From Neoroseomonas eburnea (GTDB lineage Bacteria > Pseudomonadota > Alphaproteobacteria > Acetobacterales > Acetobacteraceae): a DNA stretch of 34,627 nucleotides. This document shows positions 1-7,346 of this stretch, one piece after another. The stretch is taken from the NCBI RefSeq assembly GCF_018129005.1, contig NZ_JAAEDL010000039.1:1-34627 (forward strand), read 5' to 3'. The notes beneath the pieces are model-generated. The model saw nothing but the letters and a program-made list of their open reading frames with translations, did no database searches and was not told the DNA's origin. A program made the translations under genes and the position numbers. How positions within the stretch are numbered: the stretch's first letter is position 1; every line of letters starts with the position of its first letter.

Positions 1-134
1 TCGCCGCGCCGCTCCTGCTGCTCCCCTCCATCCAGGTCAACATCCGCGCCGGGCGATTCCCGCCAGCCGAGAGCAACGGGGTGCGCTACCTCATGGTGCC
101 CGTGAAGGCGCGCCATGCCGAGGCGGTGAACTGA
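1..134 (+). CDS. 3' end of an unrecognised gene (partial)
   Basis: An open frame runs in from the left edge and ends with TGA at 132-134; about 43 residues are visible. The piece starts with a hydrophobic stretch (AAPLLLLPSIQVNI) and ends RHAEAVN. The fragment is too short to assign to a family. It converges on the leftward ArsR gene at 213. Confidence 0.5.
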   Translation, partial: AAPLLLLPSIQVNIRAGRFPPAESNGVRYLMVPVKARHAEAVN

Positions 135-180
135 CGCGGAACCGCCGCTTGGGCGAGTGCATGGAAGGCCTGGGCTTCGC

Positions 181-207
181 CCCGCGAGCGGGCGCCTCGG
201 GGGAGGC
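181..207. terminator. weak hairpins between convergent genes
   Basis: Two short GC hairpins lie back to back between the gene ending at 134 and the convergent gene ending at 213: CCCGC-GA-GCGGG (181-192) and GCCTC-GGGG-GAGGC (194-207). Neither has a T run. They may terminate transcription from both sides, but such stems also arise by chance in DNA this rich in GC. Confidence 0.3.
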
Positions 208-212
208 CCGGA

Positions 213-557
213 TCAGTTCTCGGCCGGGCAGAAGATCTCGTGCAGCGTGGCCATGATACGCGCCACACGCGGATCGGCGATCCGGTAGTGGATGGTGGTG
301 CCTGCGCGACGGGTCGCCACCAGCCCATCCTCGCGCAACTTCGCCAAATGCTGCGACATGGCGGGCTGCGAGAGTCCGGCGCGCTCGGCCAGGCGGCCGA
401 CCGGCGCCTCGCCTTCGGCGATGAGCGTACACAGCACCATCAGGCGGCGCTCGCTCGCGAGCAGGCGGAGCATCGAGGCCGCTGCCGCCGCGTGTTCCTC
501 CATCGCCATGGCAATGGCGGGATTGGCTGCCGGCAAGCCGGCGCTCAGGGTGCTCAC
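213..557 (-). CDS. ArsR-family repressor, BigR/SqrR-like (two-cysteine persulfide sensor type)
   Basis: A 114-residue winged-helix protein. The start is GTG at 555-557, preceded by AAGGAGG with 5-6 bases of spacing; longer upstream frames have no such site. The recognition helix is around LSQPAMSQHLAKLREDGLV (residues 62-80), followed by the wing RRAGTTIHYRI. Cysteines 43 (RRLMVLCTL) and 110 (HEIFC, near the C-terminus) sit where Xylella BigR (C42/C108) and Rhodobacter SqrR (C41/C107) carry the pair that forms disulfide or polysulfide links. The classical ArsR metal motif ELCVCDL is absent. From this a sulfide/persulfide-responsive repressor is inferred. No sulfide-oxidation gene is visible, so the target may lie to the left of the window or be unlinked. 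It lies downstream of the broken allA and the enolase-family gene on the same strand. Confidence 0.85.
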   Translation of the reverse strand: MSTLSAGLPAANPAIAMAMEEHAAAAASMLRLLASERRLMVLCTLIAEGEAPVGRLAERAGLSQPAMSQHLAKLREDGLVATRRAGTTIHYRIADPRVARIMATLHEIFCPAEN

Positions 558-654
558 GCCACCCTCCTTGGTGTTCGGTTTCGGGAGTCGGCCTGAAATG
601 TAATCTTCATCGCACGCAAGACAAGCGGCGCCGCGACGCACCGCCTGAATCGGT

Positions 655-1126
655 TCAGAGGAGGTGGACCTCGAAGGGCGCGACCTCGACGAACTCGTCA
701 TCCGCGGCCGTCCCGTCCTTCCACATGAAGATGGCGAATTGCGCCGGTCGATCAATGACTGCGCATGGGTGGTGCCAGACATCGGCTCCATAGGTGACAC
801 CCTGATCGGACTGCGCCCGGAAGGCCCTGGCGCGCGCCATGTCCTGGCGGCCAGCCGGCGCATGCGGCGCGACGATGGCGAACCAGCGCCCCACCTGCAT
901 TCGGCACGAAGGATTGCGAGGAGTGCGGGTGCCGCTCCATCGTCGTCGAAGCGAGCGGGATGGCCGAGGGCTCCTTGCAGGTGAAGGACAGGCTTGCCCT
1001 GGCATACGGCCTCCGGTTCGCCAGCGCGGCGTCGATGTAGACCCGGTCCGGCGCCTCTGGCGCGGACAATACCTCGCCGAAAGGTGCGAAGGCTTCGGCG
1101 GTCAGTGGTTCGGCATTCAGGCGCAA
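655..1126 (-). pseudogene. allA: ureidoglycolate lyase (AllA), frameshifted
   Basis: Two overlapping frames together spell one AllA-family protein. The N-terminal part starts at TTG 1124-1126 (LRLNAEPLTAEAFAPFGEVL) behind GGCGGAG and runs to MERHPHSSQSFVPN. The C-terminal part continues in another frame (GRWFAIVAPHAP, GVTYGADVWHHP, PAQFAIFMWKDG) to the stop at 655-657. The break falls at a run of four C at 889-892 (GGGG in the gene). Removing one base restores FVPNAGGRWFAIVAP and about 156 codons, close to the usual AllA length. AllA cleaves ureidoglycolate to glyoxylate and urea in purine catabolism. A single-base slip in a homopolymer could be a real inactivating mutation or a sequencing error. 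No other purine-catabolism gene is visible here. Confidence 0.8.
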
Positions 1127-1187
1127 GCGTGGACTCCGCCAGCTTCGGCACGACGATCGGGCGTGGTGCCGGCGAAGGTCCAGACGA

Positions 1188-2285
1188 CTATCGCAGCGCG
1201 AAGTCCTTCAGCACCTCCGGCTTGAAGGCCAGGCCGTGGCCCGGCGTCTCGGGCGCCGTGATCATGCCGTTGGCGATCTTCGGCAGGCTGACGAAGATGT
1301 CGTCGAGCAGCCCCATCTGCTCCGCCCAGATGCCGTTCGGGATGCTGGCGAGCAGATGGACGTTCAGCTCGGGAAACAGATGCGGCGCGATGGTCATGCC
1401 CCAGGTCTCGGCGACGGTGGCGATCTTGCGCAGCTCGGTCAGTCCTCCACGCATCGGGTCGGGCTGCAGGATCGGCAGGCGTGGATTCTCGAAGAAGGGC
1501 TTGAGGTCGGCGCGGCCGAAATGCGTCTCCCCGCCGACCACGCGCATGTCCAATGCCTCGGCGCAGCGCAGGTAGCCGGCGTGGTCGTCGGCGAGCACCG
1601 GCTCCTCCAGCCAGTAGATGTCGAACGCCTCGAACTTCCGCCCCATCGTGATCGCGACATCGGCCGACCAGCCCATGTTCACGTCGATCATGATGTCGAT
1701 GTCGGGGCCCACCGCCTCCCGCATGCGGCGGACATTATCGAGGTCGGTGCGCAGGTCGCCGATATGCGCCACCTGCATCTTGATCGCCCTGTAGCCCTGG
1801 GCGACATAGTGCTTCGCCTTGGCGATCATCCCCTCCCCGCGACTGCCGCGGAAGCAGCCGCTGCCGTAGATCGGGATATCCGAGCGGAAATGCCCCCAGA
1901 GCCGGTGCAGCGGCAGGCCGGCCGCCTTGCCCACCACGTCCCACAACGCGATGTCGATCGCCGACTGCGCCATCATCGCCACGCCGCCGCGCCCGCCGGT
2001 CAGCGTCGCGCGCCAAAGGTCGCCCCAGATCGCCTCCACCGCCGTCGCATCGCGGCCGATGACGCGCGGCACGATGGCTTCCTCGATACAGGCGCCGATC
2101 GTGCGCTGCAGCGGCAGGTTCAGCAGGTGCAGGTAGCCCATGCCCGTCAGTCCCGACGCCGTGACCACCTCGACCACCACCAGCTCGCGCATCGCGCCGA
2201 GCGCATGGCCGGCGAGCCAGGGATCATCGGCCCAGGGCATGCGCAGCAGCGTCGTCCGCACCTCGCGGATCGTCAGGTCGGTCAT
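1188..2285 (-). CDS. enolase-superfamily (mandelate racemase/muconate lactonizing type) enzyme
   Basis: A 365-residue protein starting at ATG 2283-2285 behind GGAGGAG (6-base spacing); the longer frame to 2336 lacks a site. It has the N-terminal capping domain (about 1-125) and the (beta/alpha)7-beta barrel. Metal ligands are visible as D201 in IDVNMGW, E227 in WLEEP and E253 in GGETHFG. The second-strand base motif reads KMQ (K169, Q171) instead of the KxK common in mandelate racemase-type members. D276 (QPDPMRGG) and H302 (APHLFPE) could form the acid/base dyad. This family removes the proton alpha to a carboxylate, as in sugar-acid dehydratases or racemases; the substrate cannot be read from the sequence. 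It lies 53 bp downstream of the regulator gene and 61 bp upstream of the allA remnant, all leftward. Confidence 0.9.
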   Translation of the reverse strand: MTDLTIREVRTTLLRMPWADDPWLAGHALGAMRELVVVEVVTASGLTGMGYLHLLNLPLQRTIGACIEEAIVPRVIGRDATAVEAIWGDLWRATLTGGRGGVAMMAQSAIDIALWDVVGKAAGLPLHRLWGHFRSDIPIYGSGCFRGSRGEGMIAKAKHYVAQGYRAIKMQVAHIGDLRTDLDNVRRMREAVGPDIDIMIDVNMGWSADVAITMGRKFEAFDIYWLEEPVLADDHAGYLRCAEALDMRVVGGETHFGRADLKPFFENPRLPILQPDPMRGGLTELRKIATVAETWGMTIAPHLFPELNVHLLASIPNGIWAEQMGLLDDIFVSLPKIANGMITAPETPGHGLAFKPEVLKDFALR

Positions 2286-2338
2286 GGCGCTCTCCTCCGT
2301 TCCGCGCAGCCTGCGCGCGGCCCGGCGGTGCGGCAAGG

Positions 2339-3223
2339 CTACCCGTTGAACGCGACCGCCCCCGTGTCGCCCACCTCGTAGCCGCTCATGCGCCCCGCGC
2401 GGGCGGCGAAGGCCGGCGTGCGCGCGAAGGCGAACAGCGCCTGCAGCGGCGGCTCGAAATATTCGCGGCGCGGCAGCACGAGGTCGAAGCGTTCACGTAC
2501 CAGCGGCACGAAATCGAGGCCGCGGCTGCGTGCTTCGGCGCGGATGCCGAAGCCGGCCTCGGCACGGCCTTCCGCCACCGCGGCGGCGACCTCGTCCTCG
2601 GCGCGTGCGGGCTCGGTGAGGAAGGCGACCTGGTCCAGCCGCAGCCCGGCCTCGTTCAACAGGTGAACCAGCAACACGTGGCTGCCGGCGCGGTTCTGCC
2701 GGCCGATCACGCGCAGCCCCGGCCGCACGAGATCGGACACTGCCGCGAGCCCGAGCGGATTGCCCGGCGGCACCAGCAGCCCCTGGTCACGCCAGGCCCA
2801 GACGATGCCGACATGCCCGCCGACGCCGAGTACCTCCCGCGCCGCCGGCGCGTTCCAGGCGCCGCTGTCGGGGTCGAGCAGGTGCACCGCCGCCGCCACC
2901 GCCTGGCCGGCCGCCAGCACCTCCAGCCCTTCCAGGCTGCCCCCCGTGCGCAGCGCCAAGCCGCAGCCCGACTGCCGCACCGCCCAGTCGAGCAGCGGGT
3001 CATGGCTGCCCGCCAGCACCGGCGGCGGCGTCAGGCGGCGCGGCACATCCGCCCCGTCGGCGCGGGCGGCAAGCCAACGTTCCAGCAGGGTGCGCGGAAA
3101 CACCCATTTGCCGCCCAGCAGCGCCGCCGGCACCTGGCGGGAGCGGGCGAGGTCGTAGAGCGCGCGCTCGGACAGCCGCAGCCAGGCGGCGGCCTCCTTC
3201 AGGGTCAGGACATCCGGCAGCAT
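2339..3223 (-). CDS. helix-turn-helix regulator with PBP-like ligand domain, probable regulator of tup genes
   Basis: About 294 residues if ATG 3221-3223 is used. Other in-frame starts lie upstream to 3280, none with a clear ribosome-binding site, so the start is uncertain. Residues 1-55 (LTLKEAAAWLRLSERALYDLARSRQVPAALLGGKWVF, quoted in parts: LTLKEAAAWLRLSER, then KWVF) form an excisionase/MerR-like DNA-binding domain. The rest (about 65-290) resembles PBP_like substrate-binding domains: VPPGNPLG, GRQNRAGS, AGFGIRAEA. The same architecture occurs in one-component regulators next to molybdate or tungstate transporters. It is divergent from tupC-tupA with a 159-bp shared upstream region holding repeats. 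The inferred role is oxyanion-responsive control of the tup genes; direct evidence is only domain type and position. Confidence 0.75.
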   Translation of the reverse strand: MLPDVLTLKEAAAWLRLSERALYDLARSRQVPAALLGGKWVFPRTLLERWLAARADGADVPRRLTPPPVLAGSHDPLLDWAVRQSGCGLALRTGGSLEGLEVLAAGQAVAAAVHLLDPDSGAWNAPAAREVLGVGGHVGIVWAWRDQGLLVPPGNPLGLAAVSDLVRPGLRVIGRQNRAGSHVLLVHLLNEAGLRLDQVAFLTEPARAEDEVAAAVAEGRAEAGFGIRAEARSRGLDFVPLVRERFDLVLPRREYFEPPLQALFAFARTPAFAARAGRMSGYEVGDTGAVAFNG

Positions 3224-3230
3224 CCGGCAA

Positions 3231-3290
3231 TTGACGGCAAATGCCGCGCTGACGTCAAGCATCAGCATCGTTGACGGCACGATCTGCCGT
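3231..3290. promoter_or_regulatory. candidate operator region between the regulator and tupC
   Basis: The shared upstream region contains a direct repeat TTGACGGCA at 3231-3239 and 3271-3279 (40 bp apart, about four helical turns). An 8-bp palindrome TGACGTCA lies at 3250-3257 and an inverted repeat ACGGCA-N5-TGCCGT at 3274-3290. This clustering between divergent genes fits a regulator-binding site. If the regulator starts upstream of 3223, part of this lies in its coding sequence. Confidence 0.45.
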
Positions 3291-3382
3291 GCTCACCTTG
3301 ATGGCTTCGGGGAGACGCGTGTGACACGGCAATGCAGGGCAGAGGGCGGTTTCGGCGCAACGCGCGCGGCGGCGCGGCGCTG

Positions 3383-4108
3383 ATGCGTGCGGCCGACACG
3401 ATCCTCCCGCTGGAAGCCCGCGGCATCGGCTTCGCGGTCGGCGGGCTGCGCATCCTCTCGGACGTGACGCTCACCATCGCAACCGGGGCCCCGACCATCA
3501 TCCTCGGACCGAACGGCGCCGGGAAATCGGTGCTGCTGCGCCTGCTGCACGGGCTGCTGGTGCCGACCGAGGGCGAAGTCGCCTGGGCCGGCCGCAGCGG
3601 GGCCGCCGCGCGCCGCCAGGCCATGGTCTTCCAGCGGCCGGTGCTGCTGCGCCGTTCGGCGCGCGCCAATGTGCTCTACCCGCTGCGGCTCGCCGGGCTG
3701 CCGGCGGCGGAACGGGAGGCCCGCGCGGTGCATGCGCTCGACCTGGTCGGCCTGTCGGCGCTGGCCGAGCGGCCGGCGCGACGGCTTTCGGGCGGGGAGC
3801 AGCAGCGCCTCGCCCTGGCGCGCGCCGCCGCGCTGCAGCCGGAGGTGCTGTTCCTCGACGAGCCTTGCGCCAGCCTCGACCCCGCGGCGACGCGCGCGGT
3901 GGAGGAGATCGTCGGCGCGCTCGCCGCGCGCGGCACCAAGATCGTGATGACGACGCACGACCTCGGCCAGGCGCGGCGCCTCGCCGGCGACGTGGTGTTC
4001 CTGCATGCCGGCCGCATCCGCGAGCACACGCCCGCGGGCGTCTTCTTCGCCGAGCCCGCGACAGCCGACGCCGCCACCTTCCTGCGCGGCGAGCTGCTGC
4101 CGCAGTAG
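3383..4108 (+). CDS. tupC: tungstate ABC transporter ATP-binding protein TupC
   Basis: About 241 residues from ATG 3383 (another in-frame ATG is at 3332; neither has a strong ribosome-binding site, and 3383 matches where this family usually begins). Walker A is GPNGAGKS (residues 42-49), the Q-loop glutamine is in VFQRP, the signature is LSGGEQQR (135-142), Walker B is LFLDEP and the switch histidine is in TTHD. It powers oxyanion uptake with a TupB permease and a TupA binding protein. It is followed after 27 bp by tupA on the same strand. No permease gene adjoins; the only fitting one is at 13661-14365 on the other strand. Confidence 0.88.
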   Translation: MRAADTILPLEARGIGFAVGGLRILSDVTLTIATGAPTIILGPNGAGKSVLLRLLHGLLVPTEGEVAWAGRSGAAARRQAMVFQRPVLLRRSARANVLYPLRLAGLPAAEREARAVHALDLVGLSALAERPARRLSGGEQQRLALARAAALQPEVLFLDEPCASLDPAATRAVEEIVGALAARGTKIVMTTHDLGQARRLAGDVVFLHAGRIREHTPAGVFFAEPATADAATFLRGELLPQ

Positions 4109-4135
4109 CGCCGCCGAACCCACCGGGAGAGATCC

Positions 4136-4966
4136 ATGTTCCGCAGAACGATCCTCGCGATCGGCGCCCTTGTCGCCCTCGCCCTGCCGGCGGCGGCGCA
4201 GGAGCGCACGATCACCGTCGCCTCCACCACCTCCACCGAGCAGTCGGGCCTGTTCGGCCACATCCTGCCGATCTTCGCGCGTGAGACCGGGATCACCGCG
4301 CGTGTCGTCGCGCTCGGCACGGGCCAGGCGCTCGACGTCGCCAGGCGCGGCGATGCCGATGTGGTCTTCGTGCACGACCGCGCGGCCGAGGAACGCTTCG
4401 TTCGGGAAGGCTTCGCCACCGAGCGCCGCCACGTGATGTTCAACGACTTCATCCTCATCGGCCCTGCCGCGGACCCGGCGCGCATCGCCGGCCTGCGCGA
4501 CATCAACGAGGCGCTGCGCCGCATCGCCGCCGCCGGCGCGCCATTCGTCAGCCGCGGCGACCGCAGCGGCACGCATGCGGCGGAACTCCGCTTGTGGCGG
4601 GAGGCCGGCGTCGATCCCGCCGCCGGCCGCGGCCAATGGTACCGCGAGGTCGGCCAGGGCATGGGCCCGGCGCTCAACACCGCGGCGGCGCAGAACGCCT
4701 ATGTGCTGGCCGATCGCGGCACCTGGCTGTCCTTCCGCAACCGCCAGGAGCTGCGCATCCTCGTCGAAGGCGACGCGCGGCTGTTCAACCAGTACGGCGT
4801 GATGCTGGTGAACCCGCAGCGGCACCCGCATGTGAAGGCGGCCGACGGGCAGCGCTTCATCGACTGGATCCTGTCGCCGGCCGGGCAGGCGGCGATCGCG
4901 TCGTACAGGATCAACGGGGAACAGCTCTTCTTCCCGAATGCGGCACAGGCTGAACCGGGGGCGTGA
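4136..4966 (+). CDS. tupA: tungstate-binding periplasmic protein TupA
   Basis: 276 residues from ATG 4136, preceded by GGGAGAG. An N-terminal signal peptide (MFRRTILAIGALVALALPAAAQ) probably is cleaved near residue 22. The mature protein opens with the family signature TTSTEQSGL (31-39), which in TupA proteins helps bind the oxyanion. Further typical stretches are ALGTGQALDVARRGDADVV (in parts: GTGQALD, RGDADVV), SRGDRSGTHAAE and NPQRHPHV. TupA has very high affinity for tungstate over molybdate and sulfate in characterised members; the ligand here is inferred from that family. It forms an operon with tupC and is followed by a strong hairpin. Confidence 0.9.
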   Translation: MFRRTILAIGALVALALPAAAQERTITVASTTSTEQSGLFGHILPIFARETGITARVVALGTGQALDVARRGDADVVFVHDRAAEERFVREGFATERRHVMFNDFILIGPAADPARIAGLRDINEALRRIAAAGAPFVSRGDRSGTHAAELRLWREAGVDPAAGRGQWYREVGQGMGPALNTAAAQNAYVLADRGTWLSFRNRQELRILVEGDARLFNQYGVMLVNPQRHPHVKAADGQRFIDWILSPAGQAAIASYRINGEQLFFPNAAQAEPGA

Positions 4967-4970
4967 AGGA

Positions 4971-5000
4971 ACGGGGGGAGAAGGGAACTTCTCCCCCCGT
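4971..5000. terminator. strong hairpin after tupA
   Basis: A perfect 13-bp stem, ACGGGGGGAGAAG (4971-4983) with CTTCTCCCCCCGT (4988-5000), closes a GGAA loop, 5 bp after the tupA stop. It lacks a clean T run downstream. It lies between convergent tupA and aroQ, so it can end transcription from both sides. It is part of a dispersed repeat. Confidence 0.65.
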
Positions 5001-5022
5001 GCCCCCCTCAACCTTCTTTGGC
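4972..5022 (-). repeat. dispersed G-rich hairpin repeat, copy 1 (left edge of quinate island)
   Basis: Read on the minus strand, the element is GCCAAAGAAGG, then AGGGGGG, then a G-rich stem with a TTCC loop and its C-rich partner. Copy 2 at 13612-13655 has the same 11-base start, the same G7-type block and the same loop, in the opposite orientation. The two copies sit at the two ends of the catabolic island. Confidence 0.6.
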
Positions 5023-5040
5023 ATCGGGGGGGGGCGGTGC

Positions 5041-5496
5041 CTACGCCTGCTTCGCCGCCTCGGTGTCGATGAGCTCGCGGATCGAACGCATGGCGGTCGC
5101 GTATCCTCGTGCTCCGAGGCCGGCGATGACCGCGGTCGCTACCGACGAGACCAGGGAACGCTGGTAGATCGCTTCCCGGCGGTGGATGTTCGAGATGTGC
5201 AACTCGATCAGCGGTCCGTCGAACATCTTCAAGGCGTCGAGGACGGGGATCGAGCCGAAGGTCAGGCCGGCGGGATTGATGACGATGCCGGCGGCGCCGC
5301 TGTCGATCGCCTCATGGATCCACTCGACGAGCTGACCCTCCCAGTTGGTCTGGCGAAAGACGACCGTGTCCTCCCCGGCCTCGGCCCGGCACATCGCCTC
5401 GACCTCGGCGAGCGTGGTCCGGCCGTAGATCTCCGGCTCCCGCCTGCCGAGCCGGTTGAGGTTCGGTCCGTTGAGGACGTGGATGGTACGGGGCAC
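5041..5496 (-). CDS. aroQ: type II 3-dehydroquinate dehydratase
   Basis: 151 residues from GTG 5494-5496, behind GGAAGGAG. It matches the small dodecameric type II enzyme throughout: NGPNLNRLGRREPEIYG with catalytic R19 and Y24, the NPAGLT substrate loop (74-79), and ELHISNIHRRE with catalytic H100. It converts 3-dehydroquinate to 3-dehydroshikimate. It is the last gene of a leftward operon behind the TRAP transporter genes (58-bp gap). Together with the QsuD- and QuiC-type genes nearby, this points to a catabolic role in quinate use, not, or not only, aromatic amino acid synthesis. Confidence 0.95.
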   Translation of the reverse strand: MPRTIHVLNGPNLNRLGRREPEIYGRTTLAEVEAMCRAEAGEDTVVFRQTNWEGQLVEWIHEAIDSGAAGIVINPAGLTFGSIPVLDALKMFDGPLIELHISNIHRREAIYQRSLVSSVATAVIAGLGARGYATAMRSIRELIDTEAAKQA

Positions 5497-5554
5497 GTCG
5501 GTCTCCTTCCTTCCCTGCGGGTGCGGGCCGGTGCCGGACTTTCCAAACGGTCTC

Positions 5555-6856
5555 TCAGCCCTGGTAGCCGAGCTGCCGCGGCAGCCACAGCACCAGGTCC
5601 GGCACGTAGGTGATCAGTACCAGGGTGCCGACCATGACGACGATGAACGGCACCGTGTCCCGCACGACCGCCGAAAGACGTGTGTCGGACAGCTTCGCCA
5701 CGATGAACAGCAGCAGGCCGTAGGGCGGCGTGATCAGGCCGATCATGATGTTCACCACCACCACCACGCCGAAATGCACCAGGTCGACGCCGAGTGCCTG
5801 CGCCGTCGGGATCAGCACCGGCACGACCACCAGCAGGATCGTGCTGCCTTCCAGCAGGCAGCCGAGCACGAGCAGGATGAGGTTGACGGCAAGCAGGAAC
5901 TGCCATTGCGACAGCTCCCAGCCCGCCAGCAGGCTGCGGACCGCGTTCGGGATGTTCTCGCTGGTCACGACGTAGTTGAAGGCGAGCGCGCCGGCGATGA
6001 GCATGCCGATCGCCGCGGTGGAGCGGGCGCTGTCCAGCAGGGTCCAGTATGCCTCCCGCGCCGGAAGGCTGCGGTAGAGCAGCGCGGCGACCAGGAAGGC
6101 GTAGGCGGCGGCGGCGCCTGCGGCTTCCGTCGGCGTCATCACGCCGCCGTAAATGCCGCCGAGAAGGATCACCGGCATCAGCAGCGCGGGCAGGGCCTCG
6201 ACCGTCAGGCGCGGGAACTCCCTGAGCGGAACGCGCTCGGCCACCGGATAGCCGTGGCGATGCGCCATCCAGGTGTTGATGCCCATCTGCGCGAGCGCCA
6301 TCAGCATCCCGGGGATGACGCCGCCGAGAAAGAGGTATCCGATCGAGCTGTCGGAGATCAGCGCATAGAGCACCATCGGGATGGAGGGAGGGATGATCGG
6401 CCCGATCACGGCGGTCGCGGCGGTGATGGCCGCGGCGTAGCTCGCCGGATAGGCATCGTTCCGGCGCATCATGTCGATGATGATCTTGCCGCTCCCCGCC
6501 GCATCCGCGATCGCCGAGCCGGACATGCCCGCGAAGATCACGCTCTGCACCACGTTCACGTGCCCGAGCCCGCCGCGGAAGCGCCCGACCAGCAGGTTGC
6601 AGAAGCGCAGCAGCCGGTCCGTCATGGTGCCGGCGTTCATCAGCCCGGCCGAGACGATGAAGAGCGGCACCGCGAGCAGGATGTAGCTGCCGTTCAGCCC
6701 GTTCAGCACCTGCTCGGCGGCGATCGACATGTCCTGCCCGGACAGCGCGAGGTAGATGACCGAGGCCGTGATCATGGACAGCCCGATCGGCAGGCCCAGG
6801 AGCGACAGGCCGGCGAGGGCGATGATCGTCAGCAGGAACGGGCTGTCGAGGCTCAT
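5555..6856 (-). CDS. dctM: TRAP transporter large permease (DctM type)
   Basis: 433 residues, ATG 6854-6856, overlapping the dctQ stop by 4 bp (ATGA). It has about 12 hydrophobic segments and DctM-family signatures: the GMSGSAIADAAGSGKI region, GPIIPPSIPMVLY and TPTEAAGAAAAYAF. It is the ion-coupled membrane channel of a tripartite ATP-independent transporter in the inner membrane and works with DctQ and DctP. Given the following aroQ, the cargo is probably quinate, shikimate or a dehydro derivative. That substrate is inferred from context. Confidence 0.93.
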   Translation of the reverse strand: MSLDSPFLLTIIALAGLSLLGLPIGLSMITASVIYLALSGQDMSIAAEQVLNGLNGSYILLAVPLFIVSAGLMNAGTMTDRLLRFCNLLVGRFRGGLGHVNVVQSVIFAGMSGSAIADAAGSGKIIIDMMRRNDAYPASYAAAITAATAVIGPIIPPSIPMVLYALISDSSIGYLFLGGVIPGMLMALAQMGINTWMAHRHGYPVAERVPLREFPRLTVEALPALLMPVILLGGIYGGVMTPTEAAGAAAAYAFLVAALLYRSLPAREAYWTLLDSARSTAAIGMLIAGALAFNYVVTSENIPNAVRSLLAGWELSQWQFLLAVNLILLVLGCLLEGSTILLVVVPVLIPTAQALGVDLVHFGVVVVVNIMIGLITPPYGLLLFIVAKLSDTRLSAVVRDTVPFIVVMVGTLVLITYVPDLVLWLPRQLGYQG

Positions 6857-7341
6857 GCGGCGCGCGGCCGCCCGGTGACGGAGCGCCAGACGATCCAGGC
6901 GTAGCGGATGATCGTCGCCACCGCGAAGACCAGATAGACGGAGTAGAGGATGTCGAAGCGGATGCCGAGATAGGCCGATTTCTCGACCTTCATGAAGGCG
7001 ACGTAGTCGTAGACCGCCGGCAGCGACCAGCCGAAGACCACGACGACGACCGTACCCGTGACGGCATCGAAGATGCGCCGAACCCCCGGCGCCACGGCAC
7101 CGTGGAGGATGTCGAAGCGGATCTCCTCGTCCTCCCGCAGCACCAGCGCCGCGCCCCACAGGATGCCCCACAGCCAGGCGAGGGTGGACACCTCGGTCGT
7201 CCACCCCACCGGCGCGCCGGCCAGGTAGCGCATCGCGATCTGGATGACGAAGGCGACGAACATCGCCGCCAGCAACGCGGCCAGCACGTTCTCGGCCCTC
7301 CGTCGGAACCAGCAGAGCATGCGGCAGGCCGCCATCCTCAT
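6853..7341 (-). CDS. dctQ: TRAP transporter small permease (DctQ type)
   Basis: 162 residues from ATG 7339-7341, 5 bp after the dctP stop; internal ATGs at 7335 and 7320 are possible. It has four hydrophobic segments. The DctQ-type sequence includes VFVAFVIQIAMRYL-like (FVIQIAMRYLAGAPVGW), TLAWLWGILWGAALVLREDEEIRFDIL (in parts), and a conserved EIRFD. It pairs with DctM in the inner membrane. The frame extends upstream to 7389 but that part overlaps dctP and has no ribosome-binding site. Confidence 0.9.
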   Translation of the reverse strand: MRMAACRMLCWFRRRAENVLAALLAAMFVAFVIQIAMRYLAGAPVGWTTEVSTLAWLWGILWGAALVLREDEEIRFDILHGAVAPGVRRIFDAVTGTVVVVVFGWSLPAVYDYVAFMKVEKSAYLGIRFDILYSVYLVFAVATIIRYAWIVWRSVTGRPRAA

Positions 7342-7346
7342 GCGGC

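Noticed and set aside
4971..5000. Hairpin considered as a riboswitch or small RNA
   Set aside because: A simple perfect stem with a 4-base loop after a stop codon and between convergent genes is better explained as a terminator.
3293..5011. 572-codon minus-strand frame opposite tupC-tupA
   Set aside because: It is Arg/Gly/Ala-rich, matches no family and is fully explained as the antisense of two well-supported genes.
5456..6904. 482-codon plus-strand frame rich in His, Asp, Arg and Gln
   Set aside because: This composition is the typical antisense of a membrane protein gene (dctM), which is clearly coding on the other strand.
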